64,000 bases of DNA, from contig JALLLT010000012.1 in NCBI GenBank assembly GCA_025266875.1, positions 372,001-436,000 of the forward strand. The letters are read 5' to 3'. The notes under the pieces were generated by a model. The model saw only the letters and a list, made by a program, of their open reading frames with translations, had not been told where the DNA came from and did not search any database. Positions within the stretch are counted from its first letter, which is position 1. The number at the start of each line of letters is the position of its first letter. Both the position numbers and the translations under genes were made by a program. Positions 36,619-49,402 of this stretch are shown piece by piece. The DNA is from Fennellomyces sp. T-0311. Lineage: Eukaryota; Mucoromycota; Mucoromycetes; Mucorales; Lichtheimiaceae.

Positions 36619-39600
36619 TTACATGACATGACCTTCGCTGCGCTGAAGATCCTCGAAACCAGGGTTGGAGGTGGTACTGGTGTTGGATCCCACCAGCATC
36701 GGCCACTGTTCGTTCATGAGAAACTCGTTCATCATTTGCGCTGCGTCGTCGTTTGTGGGTGGATCAACCATCATCATAGAGTCCATAGCAGAAGAAGGTG
36801 TAGTTTCGGCAGCCACTTGCAGTCCGAGATAGTCGTTGTCGTCCAGTTTGTTGAGCGAGTCAACGTTCATCATGCTGTCGGCCGCGGAATCGGAGTAATT
36901 GATGTAGTCCATGGGCTGCATCATGGATGACGCAGGGTCACTGTAACCAGGAGGTGGAGCAACAGCAGTGTTAGGGCCACTTGCAGGGACAGAGATGGTG
37001 TGTCTGCGATGATGCGCCTGTTGCTGCTGTTGCTGTTGCTGTGTAACCTGTGGTCGCGGTGGAGGAGCGGGAGGAGCGTGCCGTATGGGTGCAGGAGGCA
37101 TGTACTGTTGCTGCTGTTGGCGCTGGGCATAGTAAGATGGCATCATGGCCGTCATGGACGATTGGCGTCGTAACTGGCGGGTCATGCGCTGTTGTTGCTG
37201 AGGATACGGATTAGGAAAGCCGTCGTGGTGTGCCAAATCCGTATAGGTGCTTCCGTATCCAAAATCAGATGCATGAGGCGACGATCTTGCTTGTGCCGGC
37301 GGCCAATTGCCTCCTCCACCAATCGGCTTGTTCATCTGTGCCCGTCTGAGGGATCGCAGGTCTTCTTGCGAATACGATACATGATGACTCAGTCGCGACT
37401 TGCGATACGTGTTTGGACTGACAAAGTGTGGCTGATGAGGATGATGATGCTGCGGTTGTTGTTGTTGTGGTTGCTGTTGTTGTGGTTGCTGCATGTGTGG
37501 GAGCGGCTGTTGATGATGGTTGTACAGTGGTATATTGACTCCAGGTTGCATCATCAATGATGCAAATCGACTGGGATCCGATATCGCCGCGCTCGAATTC
37601 AACAATGAGGCCTGACTGAAAGGTGCAGTGGCATCCATCAGGTAAGGCATTGCCGACCCTGGCGTTGGCTGGTGTGAAAGATGATATTGCCCAGGTGGTG
37701 CATGCTTGGCCATCTGCATCAGCTGCGTATTTCCTGTCCCGGTAAGCGTGTGTCGTCGTGACGCTGGTAATTTAATCGTTCGTGCAGGACGCGTTGGCAT
37801 ATCCACTGACGATGACAACACCGGGGATGACGATGTTGATGAGGCATCCGATAACGATACACGATCGGGAGGCAATGATTGCTGTGGCTGTGCTGCTTGT
37901 TGTTGTGGAGGTGCAGACGAAACGAAATTGCTGTCGGTTGATGATGTCGTGCTTGTATTGCTGCTGTGCACGGGCGATGAAAAGGCAGCAGTTGTATTGG
38001 CAGCAGGAGCTGCACGGTTGCTACTGCTGTTGTTGCTATTGCTATTGGGGTCGACCGCCATGCGACCGTACATTTGCGCCAGTTCAGCCTCCTTGATATG
38101 CGAATGGAATTCCATGGCTGGCGATTCTGCAGCCAGTCGATTGAGAATATTAAGCGACTTGAGATACTGCTGTTTGGCGTTGTCCGCAATGGCTTTATCG
38201 TGACTCGCCATCTCCTCGCGATGCACGGTTGCCGCCATTGTCACACAATGGATGGTGTGTTGGATGCCTCTGGTAGGATAGCTGAATGCATCCATTGCCT
38301 GACTTTCCAAGATCGTCTCTGCAATTTGCGTGATGTTGGATGCAGATGAGGCGCATAGCTGCTGATGTGGGTATGGCTCCATCTCGATATCGCACGGTGG
38401 AAGAGGGTGCAGAACGTAATGGCGGTGCAGTAGAATCATGCTGCAATGGAAAGTCATATGCAAGAAACCAACAAACACATTGTTAATCGGCTGTTTGTCT
38501 ACTGGATAGCTGGCTTGGTTCTGGGTTGGAGCGTAAGTAAGCGATGCAGGCAGCTCGTGCACAAAATTCTCGAGATGGGTGTTCAGCAGAAACAGTTTTC
38601 CTTGCTCCTCGATAATTTGCACCTGCGACCGCTGATCGCCCTGGGCATGTTGCCGTGTTGTTACCCTCCGCGACATGAGCAGAATGTCAGATAGAATCCG
38701 TGCGAGCTGGATTACCACATTGTTGTTCGTTACTACCTCCTCCAGGTACGGACCTTCCTCACTAGTTGCAAGTGGATACTCGGTCGTACATTCAATATTG
38801 GCAAAGTATGGCTCACGTCCTTGCTCAATGCTATTGTTTGGCCACTTAGTAAAAGCGCGGGACAGCGAAGGTTGTCATTGCAACAGCATACCTCATCATC
38901 AAGTCATAAATAAACACCATCCAAAAGGTACGCTTTTTTTCTTCGTATTCTTGTGGATCCTCGTCGGGGCCTGGGGCTGGATCGAGCTTTGGCAAACCTA
39001 AATCGTTACACATTCTGACTGCCATACCAAGATAGAGCCCTGGACGATGGAAGAAGCCCAATCGACGGTAGTACTCTTGGTATTTGGTCAGCAAAACGAG
39101 TGCCTGGATGGTTGAAACGCGCGGTGCGTCGGAATACTCGTCGATTTTTGCGAATGCGCGCTGATAGTACAGGAAGCCCGGGGCGATTTGGCCGGAGGAG
39201 GCGCCAGTGTAATCGCCGGTCCACCTGGAGGCCACAGCGCACATGGCATAGAGCAGCAGCGGGGAGGGCGGATCGGTCTTATTGGCGAGCTGCTTGTAAA
39301 AGTATGGATTGTGGATCATGGGGACATACTTGTGTACTTGGGCGAAATAGGTCTTGATGAGCGATTGTGGAACGTCGTGCGGCAGGGCAGTTGGAACAGA
39401 TGACGAGGCTTCAGACGCAGCATCGGTATCCATTTTCTGTGGCGAGTCAGCAGTGTTGTCTGCGCTGTATTTGTGCGGTGATTGCTTGCCGAAGGACATG
39501 GGGTTCGCGTCCGAGTTGTGTATGCTGGGTATTCGATCAATGCGGGCCTTAATGTCGTTGACATACATAGCCTGGCCGATTTCATTAATACTGAAGCGGT

Positions 39601-40350
39601 CGGCCTCGTCAATTGATTGCGGAGTGGGGCTACAAGGTGCTGCAGACGAGACACTGGGCCCTTCGTCCTCTTTTGGCTGGTCAGTGGCTCTCTCTTTTTG
39701 CAAATTAATTAAACGCCGTCCCGCCTTACCTTCTTTCACCGAAGCCTCCATGGCGTCCTCCTGCGACGACGGTGAATTCAGAGCCTTGACGCTATCCAAC
39801 GCCAACGCGTCGTCCAGGATACGACGCGCGGGCCCATCGATCGTCCGTAATGCCTTTTCAATCAGATGCAAGCGGGCCTCGAGCAGCTCGATATATTGTT
39901 TTGGCGGCCCGCGCTTTGGAGGTAGCTTGGCAAAGACGCATGGGATTTCCGATTTGCGACACTTGGAGCAGGGTTGGACGCCGTCGCATTTCACCTTTTG
40001 GGGTGGGAAAACATGGAAAAATCCAATGAGCAAAGCCGAAATCGATGTATATATAACTCGTCTTGCACCCCCTTAAGTTTGTGGTACCCATACAGCACAC
40101 ACACACGCACACACACACACACATATATATATATATACACACACCCTCACTCACTCACACCCTTCACCCTCACTGCCCCGCCGCAAAACATTACCTTGCG
40201 CTTCCGACACTCGTCGCAGGCCCGCATGCTTTTACTCCGTCTATTCTGGTTGCTGGCGGTGTTTGTGGCGGCGGCGCCCTTCTTAGTCTTCTTGGTCGGC
40301 TCAGGCGTCGACGATTCCGGTGAGCTGTGGTGGTCGGTCGACGGGTCCAT
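36619..40350 (-). CDS. Zn2Cys6 transcription factor with fungal-specific TF domain
   Basis: Exons 40350-40195, 39994-38892 and 38830-36619 give 1156 aa. The binuclear zinc cluster (CDECRKRK then VKCDGVQPCSKCRKSEIPC; spacing C2C6C5C2C6C) is split by intron 1 at residue 52. A short coiled-coil linker (QYIELLEARLHLIEKAL) follows. The middle region (about 260-600) is the helical fungal-trans domain: LIKTYFAQVHKYVPMIHNPYF, LLLYAMCAVASRW, GLYLGMAVRMCNDLGL, KRTFWMVFIYDLMM. The C-terminal 450 residues are low complexity with poly-Gln, poly-Ser/Asn, His/Pro and a late acidic part (NKLDDNDYLGLQ) that could activate transcription. The target pathway cannot be told. Intron 2 (61 nt) was set by phase: a nearer AG would break the frame. 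Confidence 0.93.
40096..40144. repeat. CA/TA microsatellite inside intron 1 of the Zn2Cys6 gene
   Basis: (CA)n, (TA)n and (CA) runs within the 200-nt intron 39995-40194. The tract probably explains why this intron is about four times the local norm. Confidence 0.85.
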
Positions 40351-40735
40351 TTCGCAGGCAAGGGTGGGGGGGGGCTGGAATGAGAAAAAACAGTGGGGGA
40401 AAAGGGTGGGTAGGCCCTTACGAAGAGGAAGAAAAGAGGAAAAAGGTTAACGAGTGCAGGGCACACAAAAAGTGAGGAGGTGGAAAGAAAGAAGCAGGAT
40501 CAACAACGCAAGCGCAGTAAGCTTTTTTCTCTCTCAAAAGTTACGGGCTGAGTTTGTTGCCCTCTCTCTCTTTCGCTCTTTGCACTGCCATCCACACCAC
40601 ACACAAAAAAAGGTACAGTCCGAAACAAAAGGAAAAAAAAGGCGGCTGCCCGTTTGTTATCCTTCGACCCAAAAGCGGATAACTTGGAAATAATGGGGGG
40701 TTTTCTTTTGTCGATCGTTTATATGAACGAAAAAT
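40351..40735. other. Promoter of the Zn2Cys6 gene and 3' flank of the CBS gene
   Basis: Purine/pyrimidine-rich tracts (AGGA runs, CT run near 40560-40580). No gene seen. Confidence 0.5.
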
Positions 40736-42300
40736 TTATACGTTTACACTGCCTCTAACCGCCATGCTCGCACGCCGTGGATTGCCTTGCATCTGTATTC
40801 CCGCGCTCGATGCAAACACGCGTGATATGTCGGTAAGTGACACCACGCCAATCGGCCGTCCCATTTCATCCGTCACCCAGACACGGTGCGATCGAGTCGC
40901 AAGCAGTTTGGCGATCGCGAATCCAAGCCTCGTATCCAGACGGACATCGAACACCGGCAGTCGGTCCTAGCGTTGGATGGCGGTGATTAGCGCACATGGA
41001 CGCGTCCCCGCTCGCTTGCTCTCTCTCTCACCTGGCCGTCCTCGATGCCTTGCTCCGTCTTTACCATGCTCACGAACTGGAAACAGGTTGTCCATAAGAG
41101 ATTGTGTTTGAAACCCTTCATCACATGCTATATGAAAAAACGATAGCCTTATTAGGAGCCTTTTCCTTCTCGTCACATGGCTGCTTTATGCAGCCTGTTA
41201 TAATTTGTTTACCTTAATGTCCGTCATACTAATGTTACCCAAAGCAACCCCGTTGGCTCCAACAACGGCCACCGACGAAACGCCGTGCTGGCCTGTGCGT
41301 TTCCAGTTAGCATACATTGGCTGTTGTCATGGTGATCCTTTGTTTACTCATCAACGAGAGCGCATCGAGAACACGCGCATCGGAGCCTGCGCTTATTACG
41401 TCTGTTTCACCTAGGCCCAGCTGACGCAACTGATATAAGAGGGCGGGTCAGCACAAATATGGCAACTCCAGTCGCTATTGTTTTTACCGTCTGGCCAAGC
41501 AGCTTCTCGATGGACGGAAACTGCTTTCGGTTGGAGTACAGATACTCGACCACCGTGGACTGCGACAAGATGCCCTGCGGACGGTGTGGTCATTCGTGTG
41601 CATCCTAGGCTACAAACTGCCGGACTTACCTTGATGCCGCCACTGTGATCCAAGACGCACACTATCAAGGCGTCAATGCCAAGTATGGACAAAAAAGTGA
41701 CTGGTGCAAAACTTTACCACGATGGGTTCCACAAGCAAACTCCTCAATGGCCGAAAGCAGCGTGGACTCGGGGAGAATGGAGTAGAATGGGTTTTTTTGA
41801 GAAAGATCTTTTTAAGCTTGTGAGCGCCCAACAAAAAAGGCATGATGTTTTTGTCTTACCGCTGGCCAATTTCACGGGAACAGACTGTCCTTGGATGGCG
41901 CGACGAATGATATCCGTGATCTCGAACGTCTCACCTTCGCTTTGTTGGAAATGGCTCGGGACTTGGTCCAGCAACACCAGCAAAAGATACGCAATAACGT
42001 CTCCGTAGTCAAACATTCCTACATACTCCGTCGTCGACTTGGCGCCATCGTACACTGGTGCTGACGAGATATTGTTCTTGATTAGAATGGTGCACGCGTC
42101 TTCCACTGGAAGAGACCCGTCACTATGAGATCGTCAGCTTTGCCTCTACCCCCAGTAATCCAAAAACAACAACATAATGTCAAGCTTTTCTTTGATTGCG
42201 CTGTTTACATTGTGATCACTTTTTGTTCTTTCATGAGACTCCCAGTCTGGATCATGCACCAGTCATGGGGCTTTACACTAAGACCTTCGCGATGAGCCAT
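40736..42300 (-). CDS. CBS-domain protein (Sds23/Snf4-like)
   Basis: Regulatory protein with tandem CBS modules. Fragments in order on the minus strand: KVITIDGSLPVEDACTILIK with ISSAPVYD (CBS1, 42230-42000), YVGMFDYGDVIAYLL, then the exon with PFYSILPESTLLSAIEEFA (41800-41720), DALIVCVLDHSGGIK and STVVEYLYSNRKQFPSIEKLL (41670-41490), SSVAVVGANGVALGNISMTDIK (41290-41215), and the last exon LPVFDVRLDTRLGFAIAKLL with HRVWVTDEMGRPIGVVSLTDI. Each unit has the expected beta-alpha-beta look, so four CBS motifs (two Bateman modules) are likely. Such proteins bind adenine nucleotides and link energy state to kinase or phosphatase control; fungal Sds23 inhibits PP2A-type phosphatase, relevant beside TAP42 in this window only as coincidence. 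The start is taken at 42300 (MAHREGLS); a longer N-terminus is possible (see findings). Confidence 0.8.
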
Positions 42301-42594
42301 TGGGGAGAGGGGAATGGGGTGGAGAAGAAGCAACAAAAAAGAGACCAAAACGTGTTTTCGGCATTTCAAATAAACGTAAAAGTGCATGATGCTGTTTCAG
42401 CCAATGGAAGCCGCTATAATCTTATTGATGAAGGACGCCGCACTGCGTTTTTCAGCTTTTTTACAACCGAAGCTCTCCTATGAAACCCTTCTTGAAGCTT
42501 TTCAGACAACGAGCTTGATCGGAAAAACCGCTTCCTAAACGATCTACCGTAACCTTGATCAGCCCAGCTGCACTCCCTGTCGCTATCTCTGCCT

Positions 42595-43220
42595 CTACCT
42601 GTTATCGTCCGCCTCCCTGGCCAAGCTGGGTGTGGGCGATGCGGATCGGCCGCTGATGGTAGAAGGCGGCGTCAGGGGGCGGGCAATTCTCTTTTCGGAT
42701 GCCAGCATGCCGTCCACGGTGATCAGACGGAGACGGGCCTCTAAGCTATTTGCACTATCACTTCTACGGAATTGGTGTGATGAGGCATCGCTATGGTGGC
42801 GTTCCAATGAACGTGTCACAAGTCTTCTGGATGAGGAAGACGAAGATGTCGATGGCCAACCTTCTTCTTCGTCCGACGATGTGACAATCATGGTTGGAAT
42901 TGGCTCCTTTCGCTGCTGTTGCTGCTGCTGCTGGTGGTCTTCCTCCTCTTTGATAGATGCCATGGATAAAACCGAGGTGGATGATGCGATCGATACCCGC
43001 TTTTTCTGTACACTGGGTCGCCTTGCCTTGTCTGCTATCATTTCCATGTCAGTCATTCTTTTTTCCCATCCCCGCGCGCTTTTTAATGCGCACCTTGTTG
43101 CTGCTCTCCCATGGCTGCGGATAGCCTTCTTGCGCGAATGATAAAGTCGACAAGATCTACCAGATGGGTGACACCGTCCTCGCTGCTTTGCAACAGAACT
43201 AGGACACCATATAAGTACAT
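42595..43220 (-). CDS. Ser-rich low-complexity hypothetical protein
   Basis: Exon 1 starts at 43220 (MYLYGVLVLLQSSEDGVTHL) and joins, through an about 59-nt intron near 43093-43034, to a second exon that runs to the stop at 42595. The product is about 188 aa: a short hydrophobic/helical N-terminus (VDLVDFIIRARRLSAAM), then a basic, Ser-rich region with a poly-Gln run, acidic EEE clusters and Arg-Ser motifs (RRPSVQKKRVS, RRLVTRSLERHHSD) that look like kinase sites. I recognise no family. The first exon is a guess; the region could also be the N-terminus of the CBS gene. Confidence 0.45.
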
Positions 43221-43929
43221 GTTGTGTGTTGCCACGGGCACATGCAGATATACGCACGAGTGTTTTGAGGATGAGGAGGCGGCAGTGGCTGTTCAGTTGG
43301 CGATGAAACCACAATATTGGTGCGAAGAATAGAATTGGCGCGCAGAAGCATCGGCTGGATAAAAGGGAGGAACAAGAGAGCAAATAAACAAAAGGCTTGG
43401 ATTATAAAGGTGTGTTTGATTTGAAACACGGACTGCAGCACGGTCACAGGGGAAACATGTTCGATAGAGAATCATTTTCAGGTGGACACGCACCGTATTG
43501 TTTATCGCAACTTATGCGCGGTCTATCTTTTCGGGCGATCCGGCCAGACTGCATTGGCTAACTTGTGACCATGAAGGGGAGAGTGCAGATTACACCTCTT
43601 TTGCGGATTCGTTGATGCGGCACATGACAAAAGGGTCCGATGTATAAGAAAGCCACGCCTTGGCGCTTTTAGAGCATTGCAAGAGCGAGAGAGGGGAGCC
43701 AAGAGGGGTTCCACGTTTATTCCTTATTGCATGCATTATGATGATGATGGCGCATACAATACAGAGAAAGCAAAGCCCCCTTTCCTTACTGAAGAACATA
43801 CCTCTAATTGAGGTGCAGGGACTTAAATTTTGGCTTCGGGTCCTTTCGAAAGGGTCCTCTCAGACTCTCTTTTTCCCATCATTTTTCCCCTTCTCTTTTT
43901 CCTTGATCAGTATTCACGCATAGCCTCCG
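43221..43929. other. Divergent promoter region, no gene seen
   Basis: About 700 bp. Minus-strand open frames (43199-43493) could hide an upstream exon of the hypothetical protein, but nothing supports it. CT-rich sequence before 43930 suits a core promoter. Confidence 0.45.
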
Positions 43930-44743
43930 ATGCTCTTGAACAACGCTCGAGAAGATTCGTTCTTTTCCATCACAGACTGCTCGGGTCGTCAAGTCAACCT
44001 ACTGAACAACGAAAAATCAACGGATCATGCTGGAACCTCGAAGCCAGTCAAGAAAACTTTCCCATCCCCCATCATTGCGAATCAATGGCATTCAAACGTA
44101 ACAAAGTCCAGCAACAAACGGCGCCATCATTGCTCCGAATGTCAGAAAAGCTTTACAACGAGGTAAAGAAAGCCGAAACGTAAAAAAAGGGCCAAACCGA
44201 TATAACCTTTTTAAACAATGAAGTGGGCATTTGGCTCGGCATAACCGGGTCCACACAGGCGAAAAAAACTTTCCCTGTCTCTTTCCTGGATGTCAGTCTC
44301 GTTTTTCGCGCCAGGACAATATGATGCAGCATTATCGTACACATATGTCTCCCCGGTCAAGACGTTCACATCGACGAAACAGTGCAACGGCGACAACACC
44401 AGTTCCTGCCGTTTCCATCGACCGACCGAAACCGAAGCTGCATGCACATCACCGTATTAGTTCAGGTCCGTTTCAAGTAGAACGGCCACTCACAATTGAT
44501 CAGCACTTGAGCAACTATCATCGTTCGTTGCCATCGATACAGCACATGACAACCACTCGGGGATTGGGCCCGACGACTACTACCTTTTATCGCCATCGAC
44601 CATTGACCTATTCCAACGATGCCAAAACTGGCACATCCACAACCTTGTTAGGTCCGTCGATGCAGCTGCCCGAGCTAAAAAAGGACCAGGATGCCAAACA
44701 AGAGTTAGTCAAACTTACTCATATTGTGAGCACTTTTGGGTAA
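43930..44743 (+). CDS. C2H2 zinc-finger factor, Nrg1-like
   Basis: Exons 43930-44162 and 44224-44743 total 753 nt, 250 aa. Two adjacent fingers at about residues 67-120: [22 protein letters not shown], the linker TGEKNF, and [23 protein letters not shown] followed by the basic [10 protein letters not shown]. This finger pair, with SGHLARH and [10 protein letters not shown] recognition helices, is the Nrg1-type arrangement of fungal glucose/stress repressors. The 61-nt intron splits the first finger. The C-terminal half is Thr/Pro/His-rich and disordered. The repressor role is inferred from family. Confidence 0.88.
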
Positions 44744-47700
44744 GAAAAAAGTACCACGTTCCTCTCTCCATTGTACCATAGGTTTTTTTTTGCTACTCTC
44801 TTATATATTATGCTTTTTATCCATACCCCTCTTTCCTCCATCTTCTTTTCATCACGACATTATCAAGTAAGCTTTTGTGCTACATGTATGAGAATAAAGA
44901 AACTTATAAAAAGTTACCTTAATCCATCTCAAATTATGACATAGAACACCTCCTTTTGATCGTGTTACACCATCCTTTTTTTATCAACCACGTATATCCT
45001 ATTATCGCAAGCGGTCCCCACCCGCGGAACGCTGAATATAAATGGACCAGCTCCTTTTAAATGAGATCCGAACGTTTGGTTACGGGTCCCAATCTGGTGC
45101 TACCTTTGACTGTGTGTGACCCAATTCTTGTATCACATGCCCTGAATCCTCTCTGTTTTTGTTTGTTTACGAGTGTACAGATATAGACTAGATTTCTCGC
45201 AGCAAACTGAAAAAGAATGTCTTGTGATTCTGGCGTTTGATACGATTCGATTCGTGACAGGTTCTTTTTTTGGGTTAGCAAGACGTGAATGGAATGAATC
45301 GGTACCAGCCCTACTTTTCCGGCGTATAGATCCTCCCGTTATACCGGTTTCTTCATTTCTATACTCGACGATCGCAACTGTCTGCTAGTTTGCGTTGGCT
45401 GTTTAAAAATATGTATTTAATGTGAACTCTTTGTAATATTAAATGGTCGAGTTTATCCTTTTTTCGCCGCCCTATATAGAAATATCAGTAACAGCTCATT
45501 ATAATTCTTGTATAGGACCCTTCACTTTTCCTGCTGATTATATAAGTTTATGTAATAAGCACATATATCGCGGCAAATACTGTATTCCCAGCGGTGCGAA
45601 CAAGTGGCGGGTTATCTTCTTTTCTTAGAAGGTTTTACTTTTATCGGCAAAAGGCAATTACGAACAGCTATCTCTCTTTTGCACATATTCTAATTTTATA
45701 GACTCTTCTCTTTCCTTCTTGTTCAATTACTAGATATGCTCTAGATATGGGAACATTTCGCAAAGCAAAGTGAATCGCAAGCAGTCTCCTTCCCATAGAC
45801 CTAACACTAACCGTTTGTTGCCACCTTGCAAGTAGATCATACTTCCACGCTTACATGTGTCTATTGTAGAGATCTTAACAGGTGATCTTTCAACTTTTTT
45901 TCTTGCGGTACGAAGCATCATCTTATTCTGATACATTTTTTTCGGGAGTCTACCGCAAAATGCAGCCAATTTTTAACTGTGAGGTGACAGTATCTTTCCA
46001 TATTCCTTCAAAAGGAGAAACTTTACATTTCCACATTGGTGCTACTTTGCTACATATTTCTCAGGGCCATTTAAAAATATACAAATGCAAAAAGACACGA
46101 TGATCGAACTCGTATAACGCTGAAAGCGCATGACTTTACGTTCTGGGGAAAGTAGCTACGAGTGGTCCAAAGCATTGGGTCAGATGGCACCTTCTTGCTA
46201 ACTGATCGCATACTAAAAGCTGAACATTTAACACGGTCATCTGTGTGGAAGCGATTTGGAATAGTACTCCACAACTCCACGCTGGTATTACACATGCCAA
46301 GACCGACGAGAATTAATATGTTACGCATCCCAAAAGAGCATACCCATGCGAGACATAGCAAAAGATTGAATCTTTTTTTTATCATCGATACTTATAGTTC
46401 AAGTTTACATCGGCAATATCTTTGCGACACCCCTTCGAATACATAGTATGTAGGTCACATAAAGCATCTTACAAACCTAATAATCTTCTCATTATTCAAT
46501 CAAAGCGCTGAAAACTAGCTGATGGGTAAGTTTGAACTTTCCTAATCGCAGGTGCTCAATGTACTTTCTCAACAAGCGTTATTATGATTAATAAGCGGCA
46601 GCAGCAGCGGGTGGAGAAGAACCTAGTTGACACTCTGGTGTCCTAGCGGACAAATTAACAAGCTGAAAAGGGATGTTCCATTGGCATTGATGTCTCTTCT
46701 CCACCTTCTGCAATGTCATCAGTAATATGTACCCAGTATCTCGTAAATCGGCCAACGTTTGAGAAGTTGGGTAAAGCTAGTGCAGAAAAAAATGTACCGC
46801 CATCAAATTCTCCACTTATTTCCAGCAATATGGACCTGTGCGTAAGCACCATATGAGATCAAGACAAGGGTTTAACAGCAAATATAGGAGCTTAAGTTAG
46901 CACATATCGGCAAAAAGAAAGCAGCCTACATATATTAACCTGGCCGCATTATCAACTGATATAATTCATGTTGCAGTAGGAAAACTATCATGCCTATTTA
47001 CAGGCTATATACAGCAGTCTCCATAATAGTATCAATTAATACGTATTAATTCACACGTACACCCGCGATATCAGACGAACCAACTGGCAAACAAAATGAG
47101 TATACGTATATATGTGCTATATTACGTGTCACACTTCTGACATATGAGAGGTAAATCCGGTTGTTGGTGATTCTGATGAAGAGACCTGATCTATTATGGG
47201 CAGTCAATCGCAATGTTTTTCGGGCACTTTGTATATCTGGTGTTTTGCATCAGTAACCAAATTTCTTTAATACGTACCATGTCATCGATAAAGCTTCTGC
47301 CAACTGCAGTGTTCTCCCGGGTTGGTAAACAGGAGAAACAAGCGACATCCAATATTGTACGTAAAGCATGATGTGATCCCCAGGAGCTCAGTACCATAGT
47401 CGATCTTTGATGTGAAAGTTCACATTCTAGATTAAAGTTTTGGAGGGCATCCAAGAATAAGGCTATGATCGCAAAGGTAAACTCTGGATTCAATGAACAG
47501 TATACTACAACAGTGGCGACTTGTTGAAATTACGCTCAAAATTTGTTCTGGGTACTCAGTTGGTACAGGGGCAATGTTTGCCACTTTGGGCAACGCCCTT
47601 TCTGACACACTTGCGGACAAATATTGCAGACAGAAAGGGCATAAGTGGCAGACTGGGGAAAAGCTTGTGAGAAGAACAAAAAAACTTCATTCGCATGTAC

Positions 47701-49402
47701 AATTAGGTATATAGTAGTAGTTTTCTGAGGTAAGTACAACACCAGGAACCAGTGCAGAAGCAAGAAGCATCCTCCGTGACCATGTGAGCTGAGTTGGATT
47801 TCAGTTCTTTACATGCCAGGCCGATGTGGTGAGCTCGACCTACGTGTTCGAGAAAGTGATCAATGCGTAAATCTGTGTCGACTTGTCAACGTGCGAATGA
47901 AATTGAGGGGCAGGCTACTTGTTGTTGGCTAGACGGAATAGCCAAAATGGCAACGTATAGGAATAGATCAACACTGACAACGAGCCAATAATGACACCTA
48001 TTACATTTAGATTGCGCCTACCGACAAGAAAGTATGGGTCACAAACAAAGGAAACTATATACATACTTGACGCACCCAAGAAGTTTGTATCATTCAAGTA
48101 TTTGGTTTCGTATTATACACCCGTAGATTATTATGAAATGGAAAAGAATGATCCTGGCAGAGAAGGCATGGCCAAAGTCATGAAACGATTATGGTTTACC
48201 GCCAAAAAGAAGTAACGTGTTCCTGGGTACGTAGCTCTTTCACGCTTTACGGTTCAAGGAGTAATTCGCTCAGAAAGGCTTAATAGTCAAACCAAATATG
48301 GAATAAGTAAATGTCCTGTATGTACACATCTATTCGACTCTTTTCCTATAATATCCCAAAACGCAGTAACGGATTGCAATTAATCGCTTGTAAAGGTAAG
48401 ATCCCTGCTTGACTAATTTGCCTCCAAAGAACCAAAGAAAGCTAACCCTCACACTGGTCTGTAGAACCATCCAACGACTCGACAGCTTTCTAAATACAGA
48501 AAGAGATAACGGTACGTACGTACATCTTTGCTTCTGGCAATCAATGGAAAAATGCTCTGGACACTCGTATAGATTCTTACAGTGCGAAATTTGCTTGCAC
48601 TCTGCATTCCGTAAATCGTCTTGCCGATCCTGAACTATCAGCCGCAGGACCAGCTACCGACATGAGCGGATAATGCTTGAGACCGATTTCGGAGAAGGTA
48701 ATTGATCTGAAACACTGAAACCAATCACAACGTCAAACTAAACGAATGAATGACCACCCGTTCCTCTACCCGATAAAGTACTCGTGGGATGATTTACAAG
48801 CTTCCCACGTCAATGAAAATGGTCAACTAATTGCAGCCAAAAATAAACTACCCTGAAATTATATAGACGGAACGGGCGCTATACTGTAAGCGACGCTCGA
48901 TTGGTAAAGTTGTAACCTAAAATTGTAGCCATTCCAATTGATTTGTTTTATAGTACTCAAAGATGCTTGGTACAGATAATCTTTTTGAAAGTACGATTGC
49001 GCAATGGCGGGCAAATATCCTATACTTTTTTTTTGCGCAATGACAAGCGTATTGAAACTTAAAATGGAAAGTTGGAATGTGGGCGAAAAAGGCAAATGAT
49101 AAGCATTACTGAAGAAGTGTTTTAAGGTAACAAATGACCAATAAGGTTATGTCGATCCATTCGCCATGTGTGAAGCTAAAAAAAAGTGCTTGGATTTATA
49201 GGGATTAAAGTATAAAGAAAATAAAAAAAGCATGTACAAGTTAACTTTACTTTTCATCGGAAAAAGATCAAATTACACAAAAAAAGGGGGTGGGATACGC
49301 GAGTAGTAAGCAAGAAAAAGAGAGGTATAGTGGGTGAATGCAGGAATGTGATGAAAAGAAAAAGCAAAATATATAGTATATATGTATAGTATAAATTAGT
49401 AT
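44744..49402. other. 4.7-kb AT-rich gene desert
   Basis: The longest gene-free stretch in the window. Many frames of 60-104 codons are present on both strands, but none has recognisable motifs, coherent splice joins or raised GC. Minus-strand frames at 47194-47493 and 46655-46852 have slightly protein-like composition and might be remnants of a lost gene. An imperfect hairpin lies at 47579-47650. No rRNA, tRNA or LTR was recognised. Confidence 0.5.
47579..47650. repeat. Imperfect inverted repeat (hairpin)
   Basis: Outer arms TGCCACTT / AAGTGGCA and inner arms GCCCTTTCTG / CAGAAAGGGC are perfect complements, with a bulge between the arm parts and a loop of about 26 nt. No function is known; it could be a transposon end or a structured RNA. 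Confidence 0.6.

Noticed and set aside
37706..38203. 165-aa plus ORF with Leu/Cys/Gly runs
   Set aside because: Antisense of the Ser/Asn/Gln repeats of the Zn2Cys6 factor.
38872..38893. In-frame stop after FAVPRFY in the Zn2Cys6 gene, suggesting a pseudogene
   Set aside because: A 61-nt intron 38831-38891 removes the stop and restores the frame, so the gene is intact.
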